Part shown: positions 25,604-35,766 of the stretch, one piece after another
How positions within the stretch are numbered: the stretch's first letter is position 1
How the letters are laid out: every line of letters starts with the position of its first letter
Assembly (NCBI GenBank): GCA_018806915.1
Contig: JAGKQI010000047.1
Location: forward strand, 620,001-684,000
Direction of reading: 5' to 3'
DNA: 64,000 bases
DNA from: Phytophthora colocasiae
Taxonomy: Eukaryota; Oomycota; Peronosporomycetes; Peronosporales; Peronosporaceae
Translations under genes and position numbers: made by a program
Notes under the pieces: model-generated
The model's database searches: none
What the model was told of the DNA's origin: nothing
Seen by the model: only the letters and a program-made list of their open reading frames with translations

Positions 25604-25614
25604 TGCCGCGACCC

Positions 25615-25672
<58 letters not shown>

Positions 25673-25676
25673 AGGC
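25604..25676 (-). tRNA. tRNA-Phe: tRNA-Phe (GAA), array copy 45
   Basis: 580 bp after copy 44. Consensus sequence, C-type spacer. Confidence 0.85.
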
Positions 25677-26183
25677 GTCAAACACAACAACACACTGCCA
25701 TCCACAAAAACTTGCACACACTGCATCATCGCACCACCACTTCCTAGACGCAACGTACACGGACACGCCATCACGCCTATCACCCATATCCACAACGCCG
25801 CACTCCATCCGCTGCCATATACCGCCCTCCATAAGTTACAGCCATGCAAAGTCGGTGCCGCCATGTCGTCGCCATCGCCTCGTATTGGCTGTTTGCACGA
25901 AGCAGCTCAACGCACCCCGCTAGAGAACCCCACCACCGTGCCGAACCCGTCACTCGGACGTTCATCAGCGCTGACCGAGTGTTGTACCCTGTCAAGACTC
26001 GAGCCATGCTCACGCAGTCCAATGTTACCCGACAAATCGAGCGCCATCGTGACGATTGCAGGGCGTGGTAGCAACATTGGCGGGGTGCGTGACCTTCTTG
26101 TGTAGCATAGCGAGCCATGTATTGCAGTAGACGCAAGAAAGTCGTAAAAGTAGGAGCGCTAGAGAGTGCAAAAGTGCAAAAAG

Positions 26184-26194
26184 TGCCGCGACCC

Positions 26195-26252
<58 letters not shown>

Positions 26253-26256
26253 AGGC
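26184..26256 (-). tRNA. tRNA-Phe: tRNA-Phe (GAA), array copy 46
   Basis: 580 bp after copy 45. Consensus tRNA. The proximal terminator tract is T5. C-type spacer. Confidence 0.85.
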
Positions 26257-26763
26257 GTCAAACACAACAACACACTGCCATCCACAAAAACTTGCACACA
26301 CTGCATCATCGCACCACCACTTCCTAGACGCAACGTACACGGACACGCCATCACGCCTATCACCCATATCCACAACGCCGCACTCCATCCGCTGCCATAT
26401 ACCGCCCTCCATAAGTTACAGCCATGCAAAGTCGGTGCCGCCATGTCGTCGCCATCGCCTCGTATTGGCTGTTTGCCACGAAGCAGCTCAACGCACCCCG
26501 CTAGAGAACCCCACCACCGTGCCGAACCCGTCACTCGGACGTTCATCAGCGCTGACCGAGTGTTGTACCCTGTCAAGACTCGAGCCATGCTCACGCAGTC
26601 CAATGTTACCCGACAAATCGAGCGCCATCGTGACGATTGCAGGGCGTGGTAGCAACATTGGCGGGGTGCGTGACCTTCTTGTGTAGCATAGCGAGCCATG
26701 TATTGCAGTAGACGCAAGAAAGTCGTAAAAGTAGGAGCGCTAGAGAGTGCAAAAGTGCAAAAG

Positions 26764-26774
26764 TGCCGCGACCC

Positions 26775-26832
<58 letters not shown>

Positions 26833-26836
26833 AGGC
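26764..26836 (-). tRNA. tRNA-Phe: tRNA-Phe (GAA), array copy 47
   Basis: 580 bp after copy 46. Consensus sequence, C-type spacer with a 2-bp loss near 27,084. Confidence 0.85.
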
Positions 26837-27340
26837 GTCAAACACAACAACACACTGCCATCCACAAAAACTTGCACACACTGCATCATCGCACCACCAC
26901 TTCCTAGACGCAACGTACACGGACACGCCATCACGCCTATCACCCATATCCACAACGCCGCACTCCATCCGCTGCCATATACCGCCCTCCATAAGTTACA
27001 GCCATGCAAAGTCGGTGCCGCCATGTCGTCGCCATCGCCTCGTATTGGCTGTTTGCACGAAGCAGCTCAACGCACCCCGCTAGAACCCCACCACCGTGCC
27101 GAACCCGTCACTCGGACGTTCATCAGCGCTGACCGAGTGTTGTACCCTGTCAAGACTCGAGCCATGCTCACGCAGTCCAATGTTACCCGACAAATCGAGC
27201 GCCATCGTGACGATTGCAGGGCGTGGTAGCAACATTGGCGGGGTGCGTGACCTTCTTGTGTAGCATAGCGAGCCATGTATTGCAGTAGACGCAAGAAAGT
27301 CGTAAAAGTAGGAGCGCTAGAGAGTGCAAAAGTGCAAAAG

Positions 27341-27351
27341 TGCCGCGACCC

Positions 27352-27409
<58 letters not shown>

Positions 27410-27413
27410 AGGC
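27341..27413 (-). tRNA. tRNA-Phe: tRNA-Phe (GAA), array copy 48
   Basis: 577 bp after copy 47. Consensus tRNA. T-type spacer with an inserted GCT near 27,745, shared only with copy 58. Confidence 0.85.
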
Positions 27414-27922
27414 GTCAAACACAACAACACACTGCCATCCACAAAAACTTGCACACACTGCATCATCGCACCACCACTTCCTAGACGCAACGTACACGGA
27501 CACGCCATCACGCCTATCACCCATATCCACAACGCCGCACTCCATCCGCTGCCATATACCGCCCTCCATAAGTTACAGCCATGCAAAGTCGGTGCCGCCA
27601 TGTCGTCGCCATCGCCTCGTATTGGCTGTTTGCACGAAGCAGCTCAACGCACCCCGCTAGAGAACCCCACCACCGTGTCGAACCCGTCACTCGGACGTTC
27701 ATCAGCGCTGACCGAGTGTTGTACCCTGTCAAGACTCGAGCCATGCTGCTCACGCAGTCCAATGTTACCCGACAAATCGAGCGCCATCGTGACGATTGCA
27801 GGGCGTGGTAGCAACATTGGCGGGGTGCGTGACCTTCTTGTGTAGCATAGCGAGCCATGTATTGCAGTAGACGCAAGAAAGTCGTAAAAGTAGGAGCGCT
27901 AGAGAGTGCAAAAGTGCAAAAG

Positions 27923-27933
27923 TGCCGCGACCC

Positions 27934-27991
<58 letters not shown>

Positions 27992-27995
27992 AGGC
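27923..27995 (-). tRNA. tRNA-Phe: tRNA-Phe (GAA), array copy 49
   Basis: 582 bp after copy 48. Consensus sequence, T-type spacer. Confidence 0.85.
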
Positions 27996-28501
27996 GTCAA
28001 ACACAACAACACACTGCCATCCACAAAAACTTGCACACACTGCATCATCGCACCACCACTTCCTAGACGCAACGTACACGGACACGCCATCACGCCTATC
28101 ACCCATATCCACAACGCCGCACTCCATCCGCTGCCATATACCGCCCTCCATAAGTTACAGCCATGCAAAGTCGGTGCCGCCATGTCGTCGCCATCGCCTC
28201 GTATTGGCTGTTTGCACGAAGCAGCTCAACGCACCCCGCTAGAGAACCCCACCACCGTGTCGAACCCGTCACTCGGACGTTCATCAGCGCTGACCGAGTG
28301 TTGTACCCTGTCAAGACTCGAGCCATGCTCACGCAGTCCAATGTTACCCGACAAATCGAGCGCCATCGTGACGATTGCAGGGCGTGGTAGCAACATTGGC
28401 GGGGTGCGTGACCTTCTTGTGTAGCATAGCGAGCCATGTATTGCAGTAGACGCAAGAAAGTCGTAAAAGTAGGAGCGCTAGAGAGTGCAAAAGTGCAAAA
28501 G

Positions 28502-28512
28502 TGCCGCGACCC

Positions 28513-28570
<58 letters not shown>

Positions 28571-28574
28571 AGGC
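28502..28574 (-). tRNA. tRNA-Phe: tRNA-Phe (GAA), array copy 50
   Basis: 579 bp after copy 49. Consensus tRNA. C-type spacer with the minor GGTAACAAC variant. Confidence 0.85.
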
Positions 28575-29080
28575 GTCAAACACAACAACACACTGCCATC
28601 CACAAAAACTTGCACACACTGCATCATCGCACCACCACTTCCTAGACGCAACGTACACGGACACGCCATCACGCCTATCACCCATATCCACAACGCCGCA
28701 CTCCATCCGCTGCCATATACCGCCCTCCATAAGTTACAGCCATGCAAAGTCGGTGCCGCCATGTCGTCGCCATCGCCTCGTATTGGCTGTTTGCACGAAG
28801 CAGCTCAACGCACCCCGCTAGAGAACCCCACCACCGTGCCGAACCCGTCACTCGGACGTTCATCAGCGCTGACCGAGTGTTGTACCCTGTCAAGACTCGA
28901 GCCATGCTCACGCAGTCCAATGTTACCCGACAAATCGAGCGCCATCGTGACGATTGCAGGGCGTGGTAACAACATTGGCGGGGTGCGTGACCTTCTTGTG
29001 TAGCATAGCGAGCCATGTATTGCAGTAGACGCAAGAAAGTCGTAAAAGTAGGAGCGCTAGAGAGTGCAAAAGTGCAAAAG

Positions 29081-29091
29081 TGCCGCGACCC

Positions 29092-29149
<58 letters not shown>

Positions 29150-29153
29150 AGGC
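29081..29153 (-). tRNA. tRNA-Phe: tRNA-Phe (GAA), array copy 51
   Basis: 579 bp after copy 50. Consensus sequence, C-type spacer. Confidence 0.85.
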
Positions 29154-29659
29154 GTCAAACACAACAACACACTGCCATCCACAAAAACTTGCACACACTG
29201 CATCATCGCACCACCACTTCCTAGACGCAACGTACACGGACACGCCATCACGCCTATCACCCATATCCACAACGCCGCACTCCATCCGCTGCCATATACC
29301 GCCCTCCATAAGTTACAGCCATGCAAAGTCGGTGCCGCCATGTCGTCGCCATCGCCTCGTATTGGCTGTTTGCACGAAGCAGCTCAACGCACCCCGCTAG
29401 AGAACCCCACCACCGTGCCGAACCCGTCACTCGGACGTTCATCAGCGCTGACCGAGTGTTGTACCCTGTCAAGACTCGAGCCATGCTCACGCAGTCCAAT
29501 GTTACCCGACAAATCGAGCGCCATCGTGACGATTGCAGGGCGTGGTAGCAACATTGGCGGGGTGCGTGACCTTCTTGTGTAGCATAGCGAGCCATGTATT
29601 GCAGTAGACGCAAGAAAGTCGTAAAAGTAGGAGCGCTAGAGAGTGCAAAAGTGCAAAAG

Positions 29660-29670
29660 TGCCGCGACCC

Positions 29671-29728
<58 letters not shown>

Positions 29729-29732
29729 AGGC
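29660..29732 (-). tRNA. tRNA-Phe: tRNA-Phe (GAA), array copy 52
   Basis: 579 bp after copy 51. Consensus sequence, C-type spacer. Confidence 0.85.
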
Positions 29733-30238
29733 GTCAAACACAACAACACACTGCCATCCACAAAAACTTGCACACACTGCATCATCGCACCACCACTTCC
29801 TAGACGCAACGTACACGGACACGCCATCACGCCTATCACCCATATCCACAACGCCGCACTCCATCCGCTGCCATATACCGCCCTCCATAAGTTACAGCCA
29901 TGCAAAGTCGGTGCCGCCATGTCGTCGCCATCGCCTCGTATTGGCTGTTTGCACGAAGCAGCTCAACGCACCCCGCTAGAGAACCCCACCACCGTGCCGA
30001 ACCCGTCACTCGGACGTTCATCAGCGCTGACCGAGTGTTGTACCCTGTCAAGACTCGAGCCATGCTCACGCAGTCCAATGTTACCCGACAAATCGAGCGC
30101 CATCGTGACGATTGCAGGGCGTGGTAGCAACATTGGCGGGGTGCGTGACCTTCTTGTGTAGCATAGCGAGCCATGTATTGCAGTAGACGCAAGAAAGTCG
30201 TAAAAGTAGGAGCGCTAGAGAGTGCAAAAGTGCAAAAG

Positions 30239-30249
30239 TGCCGCGACCC

Positions 30250-30307
<58 letters not shown>

Positions 30308-30311
30308 AGGC
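30239..30311 (-). tRNA. tRNA-Phe: tRNA-Phe (GAA), array copy 53
   Basis: 579 bp after copy 52. Consensus tRNA. C-type spacer with clustered substitutions at about 30,690-30,710. Confidence 0.85.
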
Positions 30312-30816
30312 GTCAAACACAACAACACACTGCCATCCACAAAAACTTGCACACACTGCATCATCGCACCACCACTTCCTAGACGCAACGTACACGGACA
30401 CGCCATCACGCCTATCACCCATATCCACAACGCCGCACTCCATCCGCTGCCATATACCGCCCTCCATAAGTTACAGCCATGCAAAGTCGGTGCCGCCATG
30501 TCGTCGCCATCGCCTCGTATTGGCTGTTTGCACGAAGCAGCTCAACGCACCCCGCTAGAGAACCCCACCACCGTGCCGAACCCGTCACTCGGACGTTCAT
30601 CAGCGCTGACCGAGTGTTGTACCCTGTCAAGACTCGAGCCATGCTCACGCAGTCCAATGTTACCCGACAAATCGAGCGCCATCGTGACGATTTAATGGCG
30701 TGGTATCAAAATTGGCGGGGTGCGTGACCTTCTTGTGTAGCATAGCGAGCCATGTATTGCAGTAGACGCAAGAAAGTCGTAAAGTAGGAGCGCTAGAGAG
30801 TGCAAAAGTGCAAAAG

Positions 30817-30822
30817 TGCCGC

Positions 30823-30880
<58 letters not shown>

Positions 30881-30884
30881 AGGC
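30817..30884 (-). pseudogene. tRNA-Phe with 5-nt deletion, array copy 54 (68 nt)
   Basis: 578 bp after copy 53. Same deletion as copy 20, T-type spacer. Confidence 0.85.
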
Positions 30885-31390
30885 GTCAAACACAACAACA
30901 CACTGCCATCCACAAAAACTTGCACACACTGCATCATCGCACCACCACTTCCTAGACGCAACGTACACGGACACGCCATCACGCCTATCACCCATATCCA
31001 CAACGCCGCACTCCATCCGCTGCCATATACCGCCCTCCATAAGTTACAGCCATGCAAAGTCGGTGCCGCCATGTCGTCGCCATCGCCTCGTATTGGCTGT
31101 TTGCACGAAGCAGCTCAACGCACCCCGCTAGAGAACCCCACCACCGTGTCGAACCCGTCACTCGGACGTTCATCAGCGCTGACCGAGTGTTGTACCCTGT
31201 CAAGACTCGAGCCATGCTCACGCAGTCCAATGTTACCCGACAAATCGAGCGCCATCGTGACGATTGCAGGGCGTGGTAGCAACATTGGCGGGGTGCGTGA
31301 CCTTCTTGTGTAGCATAGCGAGCCATGTATTGCAGTAGACGCAAGAAAGTCGTAAAAGTAGGAGCGCTAGAGAGTGCAAAAGTGCAAAAG

Positions 31391-31401
31391 TGCCGCGACC
31401 C

Positions 31402-31459
<58 letters not shown>

Positions 31460-31463
31460 AGGC
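31391..31463 (-). tRNA. tRNA-Phe: tRNA-Phe (GAA), array copy 55
   Basis: 574 bp after copy 54. Consensus sequence, C-type spacer. Confidence 0.85.
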
Positions 31464-31968
31464 GTCAAACACAACAACACACTGCCATCCACAAAAACTT
31501 GCACACACTGCATCATCGCACCACCACTTCCTAGACGCAACGTACACGGACACGCCATCACGCCTATCACCCATATCCACAACGCCGCACTCCATCCGCT
31601 GCCATATACCGCCCTCCATAAGTTACAGCCATGCAAAGTCGGTGCCGCCATGTCGTCGCCATCGCCTCGTATTGGCTGTTTGCACGAAGCAGCTCAACGC
31701 ACCCCGCTAGAGAACCCCACCACCGTGCCGAACCCGTCACTCGGACGTTCATCAGCGCTGACCGAGTGTTGTACCCTGTCAAGACTCGAGCCATGCTCAC
31801 GCAGTCCAATGTTACCCGACAAATCGAGCGCCATCGTGACGATTGCAGGGCGTGGTAGCAACATTGGCGGGGTGCGTGACCTTCTTGTGTAGCATAGCGA
31901 GCCATGTATTGCAGTAGACGCAAGAAAGTCGTAAAAGTAGGAGCGCTAGAGAGTGCAAAGTGCAAAAG

Positions 31969-32042
31969 TGCCGCGCCCCGGGCTCGAAACAGGGACCTTC
32001 TGATCTTCAGGCTGACGCTCTCCCAACTGGAGCTATCGAGGC
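31969..32042 (-). pseudogene. Damaged tRNA-Phe, array copy 56 (74 nt)
   Basis: 578 bp after copy 55. At least five substitutions in the T arm, T loop (B box broken) and anticodon stem, plus one insertion in the D stem. It is the most point-mutated copy, although its spacer (C-type) is normal. Confidence 0.8.
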
Positions 32043-32549
32043 GTCAAACACAACAACACACTGCCATCCACAAAAACTTGCACACACTGCATCATCGCAC
32101 CACCACTTCCTAGACGCAACGTACACGGACACGCCATCACGCCTATCACCCATATCCACAACGCCGCACTCCATCCGCTGCCATATACCGCCCTCCATAA
32201 GTTACAGCCATGCAAAGTCGGTGCCGCCATGTCGTCGCCATCGCCTCGTATTGGCTGTTTGCACGAAGCAGCTCAACGCACCCCGCTAGAGAACCCCACC
32301 ACCGTGCCGAACCCGTCACTCGGACGTTCATCAGCGCTGACCGAGTGTTGTACCCTGTCAAGACTCGAGCCATGCTCACGCAGTCCAATGTTACCCGACA
32401 AATCGAGCGCCATCGTGACGATTGCAGGGCGTGGTAGCAACATTGGCGGGGTGCGTGACCTTCTTGTGTAGCATAGCGAGCCATGTATTGCAGTAGACGC
32501 AAGAAAGTCGTAAAAGTAGGAGCGCTAGAGAGGTGCAAAAGTGCAAAAG

Positions 32550-32560
32550 TGCCGCGACCC

Positions 32561-32618
<58 letters not shown>

Positions 32619-32622
32619 AGGC
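32550..32622 (-). tRNA. tRNA-Phe: tRNA-Phe (GAA), array copy 57
   Basis: 581 bp after copy 56. Consensus tRNA, T-type spacer. Confidence 0.85.
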
Positions 32623-33128
32623 GTCAAACACAACAACACACTGCCATCCACAAAAACTTGCACACACTGCATCATCGCACCACCACTTCCTAGACGCAAC
32701 GTACACGGACACGCCATCACGCCTATCACCCATATCCACAACGCCGCACTCCATCCGCTGCCATATACCGCCCTCCATAAGTTACAGCCATGCAAAGTCG
32801 GTGCCGCCATGTCGTCGCCATCGCCTCGTATTGGCTGTTTGCACGAAGCAGCTCAACGCACCCCGCTAGAGAACCCCACCACCGTGTCGAACCCGTCACT
32901 CGGACGTTCATCAGCGCTGACCGAGTGTTGTACCCTGTCAAGACTCGAGCCATGCTCACGCAGTCCAATGTTACCCGACAAATCGAGCGCCATCGTGACG
33001 ATTGCAGGGCGTGGTAGCAACATTGGCGGGGTGCGTGACCTTCTTGTGTAGCATAGCGAGCCATGTATTGCAGTAGACGCAAGAAAGTCGTAAAAGTAGG
33101 AGCGCTAGAGAGTGCAAAAGTGCAAAAG

Positions 33129-33134
33129 TGCCGC

Positions 33135-33192
<58 letters not shown>

Positions 33193-33196
33193 AGGC
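33129..33196 (-). pseudogene. tRNA-Phe with 5-nt deletion, array copy 58 (68 nt)
   Basis: 579 bp after copy 57. Same deletion as copy 20. C-type spacer with the GCT insertion also seen in copy 48. Confidence 0.85.
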
Positions 33197-33705
33197 GTCA
33201 AACACAACAACACACTGCCATCCACAAAAACTTGCACACACTGCATCATCGCACCACCACTTCCTAGACGCAACGTACACGGACACGCCATCACGCCTAT
33301 CACCCATATCCACAACGCCGCACTCCATCCGCTGCCATATACCGCCCTCCATAAGTTACAGCCATGCAAAGTCGGTGCCGCCATGTCGTCGCCATCGCCT
33401 CGTATTGGCTGTTTGCACGAAGCAGCTCAACGCACCCCGCTAGAGAACCCCACCACCGTGCCGAACCCGTCACTCGGACGTTCATCAGCGCTGACCGAGT
33501 GTTGTACCCTGTCAAGACTCGAGCCATGCTGCTCACGCAGTCCAATGTTACCCGACAAATCGAGCGCCATCGTGACGATTGCAGGGCGTGGTAGCAACAT
33601 TGGCGGGGTGCGTGACCTTCTTGTGTAGCATAGCGAGCCATGTATTGCAGTAGACGCAAGAAAGTCGTAAAAGTAGGAGCGCTAGAGAGTGCAAAAGTGC
33701 AAAAG

Positions 33706-33716
33706 TGCCGCGACCC

Positions 33717-33774
<58 letters not shown>

Positions 33775-33778
33775 AGGC
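33706..33778 (-). tRNA. tRNA-Phe: tRNA-Phe (GAA), array copy 59
   Basis: 577 bp after copy 58. Consensus tRNA. C-type spacer with a two-base change near 34,078. Confidence 0.85.
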
Positions 33779-34284
33779 GTCAAACACAACAACACACTGC
33801 CATCCACAAAAACTTGCACACACTGCATCATCGCACCACCACTTCCTAGACGCAACGTACACGGACACGCCATCACGCCTATCACCCATATCCACAACGC
33901 CGCACTCCATCCGCTGCCATATACCGCCCTCCATAAGTTACAGCCATGCAAAGTCGGTGCCGCCATGTCGTCGCCATCGCCTCGTATTGGCTGTTTGCAC
34001 GAAGCAGCTCAACGCACCCCGCTAGAGAACCCCACCACCGTGCCGAACCCGTCACTCGGACGTTCATCAGCGCTGACTAAGTGTTGTACCCTGTCAAGAC
34101 TCGAGCCATGCTCACGCAGTCCAATGTTACCCGACAAATCGAGCGCCATCGTGACGATTGCAGGGCGTGGTAGCAACATTGGCGGGGTGCGTGACCTTCT
34201 TGTGTAGCATAGCGAGCCATGTATTGCAGTAGACGCAAGAAAGTCGTAAAAGTAGGAGCGCTAGAGAGTGCAAAAGTGCAAAAG

Positions 34285-34295
34285 TGCCGCGACCC

Positions 34296-34353
<58 letters not shown>

Positions 34354-34357
34354 AGGC
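34285..34357 (-). tRNA. tRNA-Phe: tRNA-Phe (GAA), array copy 60
   Basis: 579 bp after copy 59. Consensus tRNA, T-type spacer. Confidence 0.85.
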
Positions 34358-34863
34358 GTCAAACACAACAACACACTGCCATCCACAAAAACTTGCACAC
34401 ACTGCATCATCGCACCACCACTTCCTAGACGCAACGTACACGGACACGCCATCACGCCTATCACCCATATCCACAACGCCGCACTCCATCCGCTGCCATA
34501 TACCGCCCTCCATAAGTTACAGCCATGCAAAGTCGGTGCCGCCATGTCGTCGCCATCGCCTCGTATTGGCTGTTTGCACGAAGCAGCTCAACGCACCCCG
34601 CTAGAGAACCCCACCACCGTGTCGAACCCGTCACTCGGACGTTCATCAGCGCTGACTGAGTGTTGTACCCTGTCAAGACTCGAGCCATGCTCACGCAGTC
34701 CAATGTTACCCGACAAATCGAGCGCCATCGTGACGATTGCAGGGCGTGGTAGCAACATTGGCGGGGTGCGTGACCTTCTTGTGTAGCATAGCGAGCCATG
34801 TATTGCAGTAGACGCAAGAGAGTCGTAAAAGTAGGAGCGCTAGAGAGTGCAAAAGTGCAAAAG

Positions 34864-34874
34864 TGCCGCGACCC

Positions 34875-34932
<58 letters not shown>

Positions 34933-34936
34933 AGGC
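34864..34936 (-). tRNA. tRNA-Phe: tRNA-Phe (GAA), array copy 61, last unit
   Basis: 579 bp after copy 60. The tRNA is intact, but its upstream spacer has lost about 330 bp right after the gene (joined at GTCGAACATGTCGTCG) and ends at about 35,012. The 5' flank therefore differs from every other copy. Confidence 0.85.
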
Positions 34937-35011
34937 GTCGAACATGTCGTCGCTATCGCCTCGTATTGGCTGTTTGCACGTAGCAGCTCAACGCACCCCG
35001 CTAGAGAACCC

Positions 35012-35766
35012 CAATAAAGTGGATAAGCCAGGAGTAATTCGCACCAGCAGTCCTTGTAGTACTAGATAATATTGGGATAGTTTTACGGCATTCTGCTATA
35101 ATGTCGGGTCGCGAGTTGGGTCTTCCTTCTACACGAAGCAGCTCAACGCACCCTCTTATAGCATTCAGGTCTGGCTGCTCTACAGGCAGGCAAACCTTGA
35201 AGTCGCATAGACTGACGTGTCGGGGCACTGCGACCGCGACCACGGCATCCTCCTCTCGTTATACTTGGTTTCAGTATGGTCTTAAATCTACCAAGTATCA
35301 CGCGCCGGACGCCGCGCACCCGCGCAACCCCTCAAGAACTTCGTGTACGTTGAGCATTGATGCTCCGTACAACTGATATCCTGCTCAAGACTCTGGTATC
35401 CCCTACTCTGAATGACCACACTGAAAACCAGGAGATAAACAATTTCAACAAAGTCGTTGACTGACCAATGAAGCAGTTTTCCCCTCGCATTTTTTTTTTC
35501 TCCCGACCAGGGGTAAACAGTTGCAGTGGTCGTAGAAGACCCCCCCCCACCCGGTACCGCAACAGAGTGTAGTACAGGCAATTGGGTAACGTTCCTTTTC
35601 AATCACACTTCAATACTTTTGAGCCCCACAAGAGTGCCACCCTTGTACATTAATTGAGCGTGGGTGGTGACGGCCACACCCGGCCTCACAGCCATTCGCA
35701 TGAGGATGGAAGCTCACCAGTGTCCACGAACAAGCAGAATCTGACGCCATCGCGCGGATGTGAGAG
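35012..35766. other. Array edge and unassigned sequence
   Basis: The last spacer match ends at AGAACCCCA just before 35,013. A further isolated 22-bp spacer match (35,132-35,153, beginning CACGAAGCAG) lies 120 bp outside the array. The rest contains low-complexity T and C runs (about 35,489-35,500 and 35,541-35,551) and no reading frame I recognise. Confidence 0.7.

Larger units (their letters stand above)
1..35012. repeat. Tandem array of ~579-bp units, each with one tRNA-Phe gene
   Basis: Head-to-tail repeat seen directly: 61 tRNA positions spaced mostly 572-582 bp apart, modal spacing 579 bp. Each unit is a 73-bp tRNA-Phe(GAA) gene on the minus strand followed, to the right, by a spacer of about 506 bp that is nearly identical between units. 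Exceptions are copy 10 to 11 (797 bp, partial spacer duplication), copy 14 to 15 (539 bp, deletion into the tRNA) and copy 61 (truncated). A spacer site 337 bp right of the tRNA start is C in most units (C-type) and T in 17 units (T-type: copies 2, 11, 15, 17, 19-22, 25, 31, 32, 34, 48, 49, 54, 57, 60). Spacer reading frames are open for up to about 240 codons, but they show no coding constraint. The array continues beyond the left edge and stops at about 35,012. Confidence 0.97.

Noticed and set aside
1..35012. Recurring ORFs of 65, 75, 118, 128 and 172 codons (up to 246 when fused) in the array spacers on both strands
   Set aside because: They recur only because the unit is repeated and its length is a multiple of three. 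They overlap each other and the tRNA in several frames, start at non-ATG codons in many cases, and their variants are indels and amino-acid changes without any synonymous bias.
1..35012. CRISPR-like or rDNA-like array
   Set aside because: The 579-bp repeats have no short direct repeats with unique spacers and no rRNA sequence. The repeated gene is a nuclear-type tRNA-Phe.
1..35012. Centromeric satellite
   Set aside because: Nothing here supports it beyond tandem repetition. The unit holds a Pol III gene with conserved promoter and terminators, which better explains its conservation.
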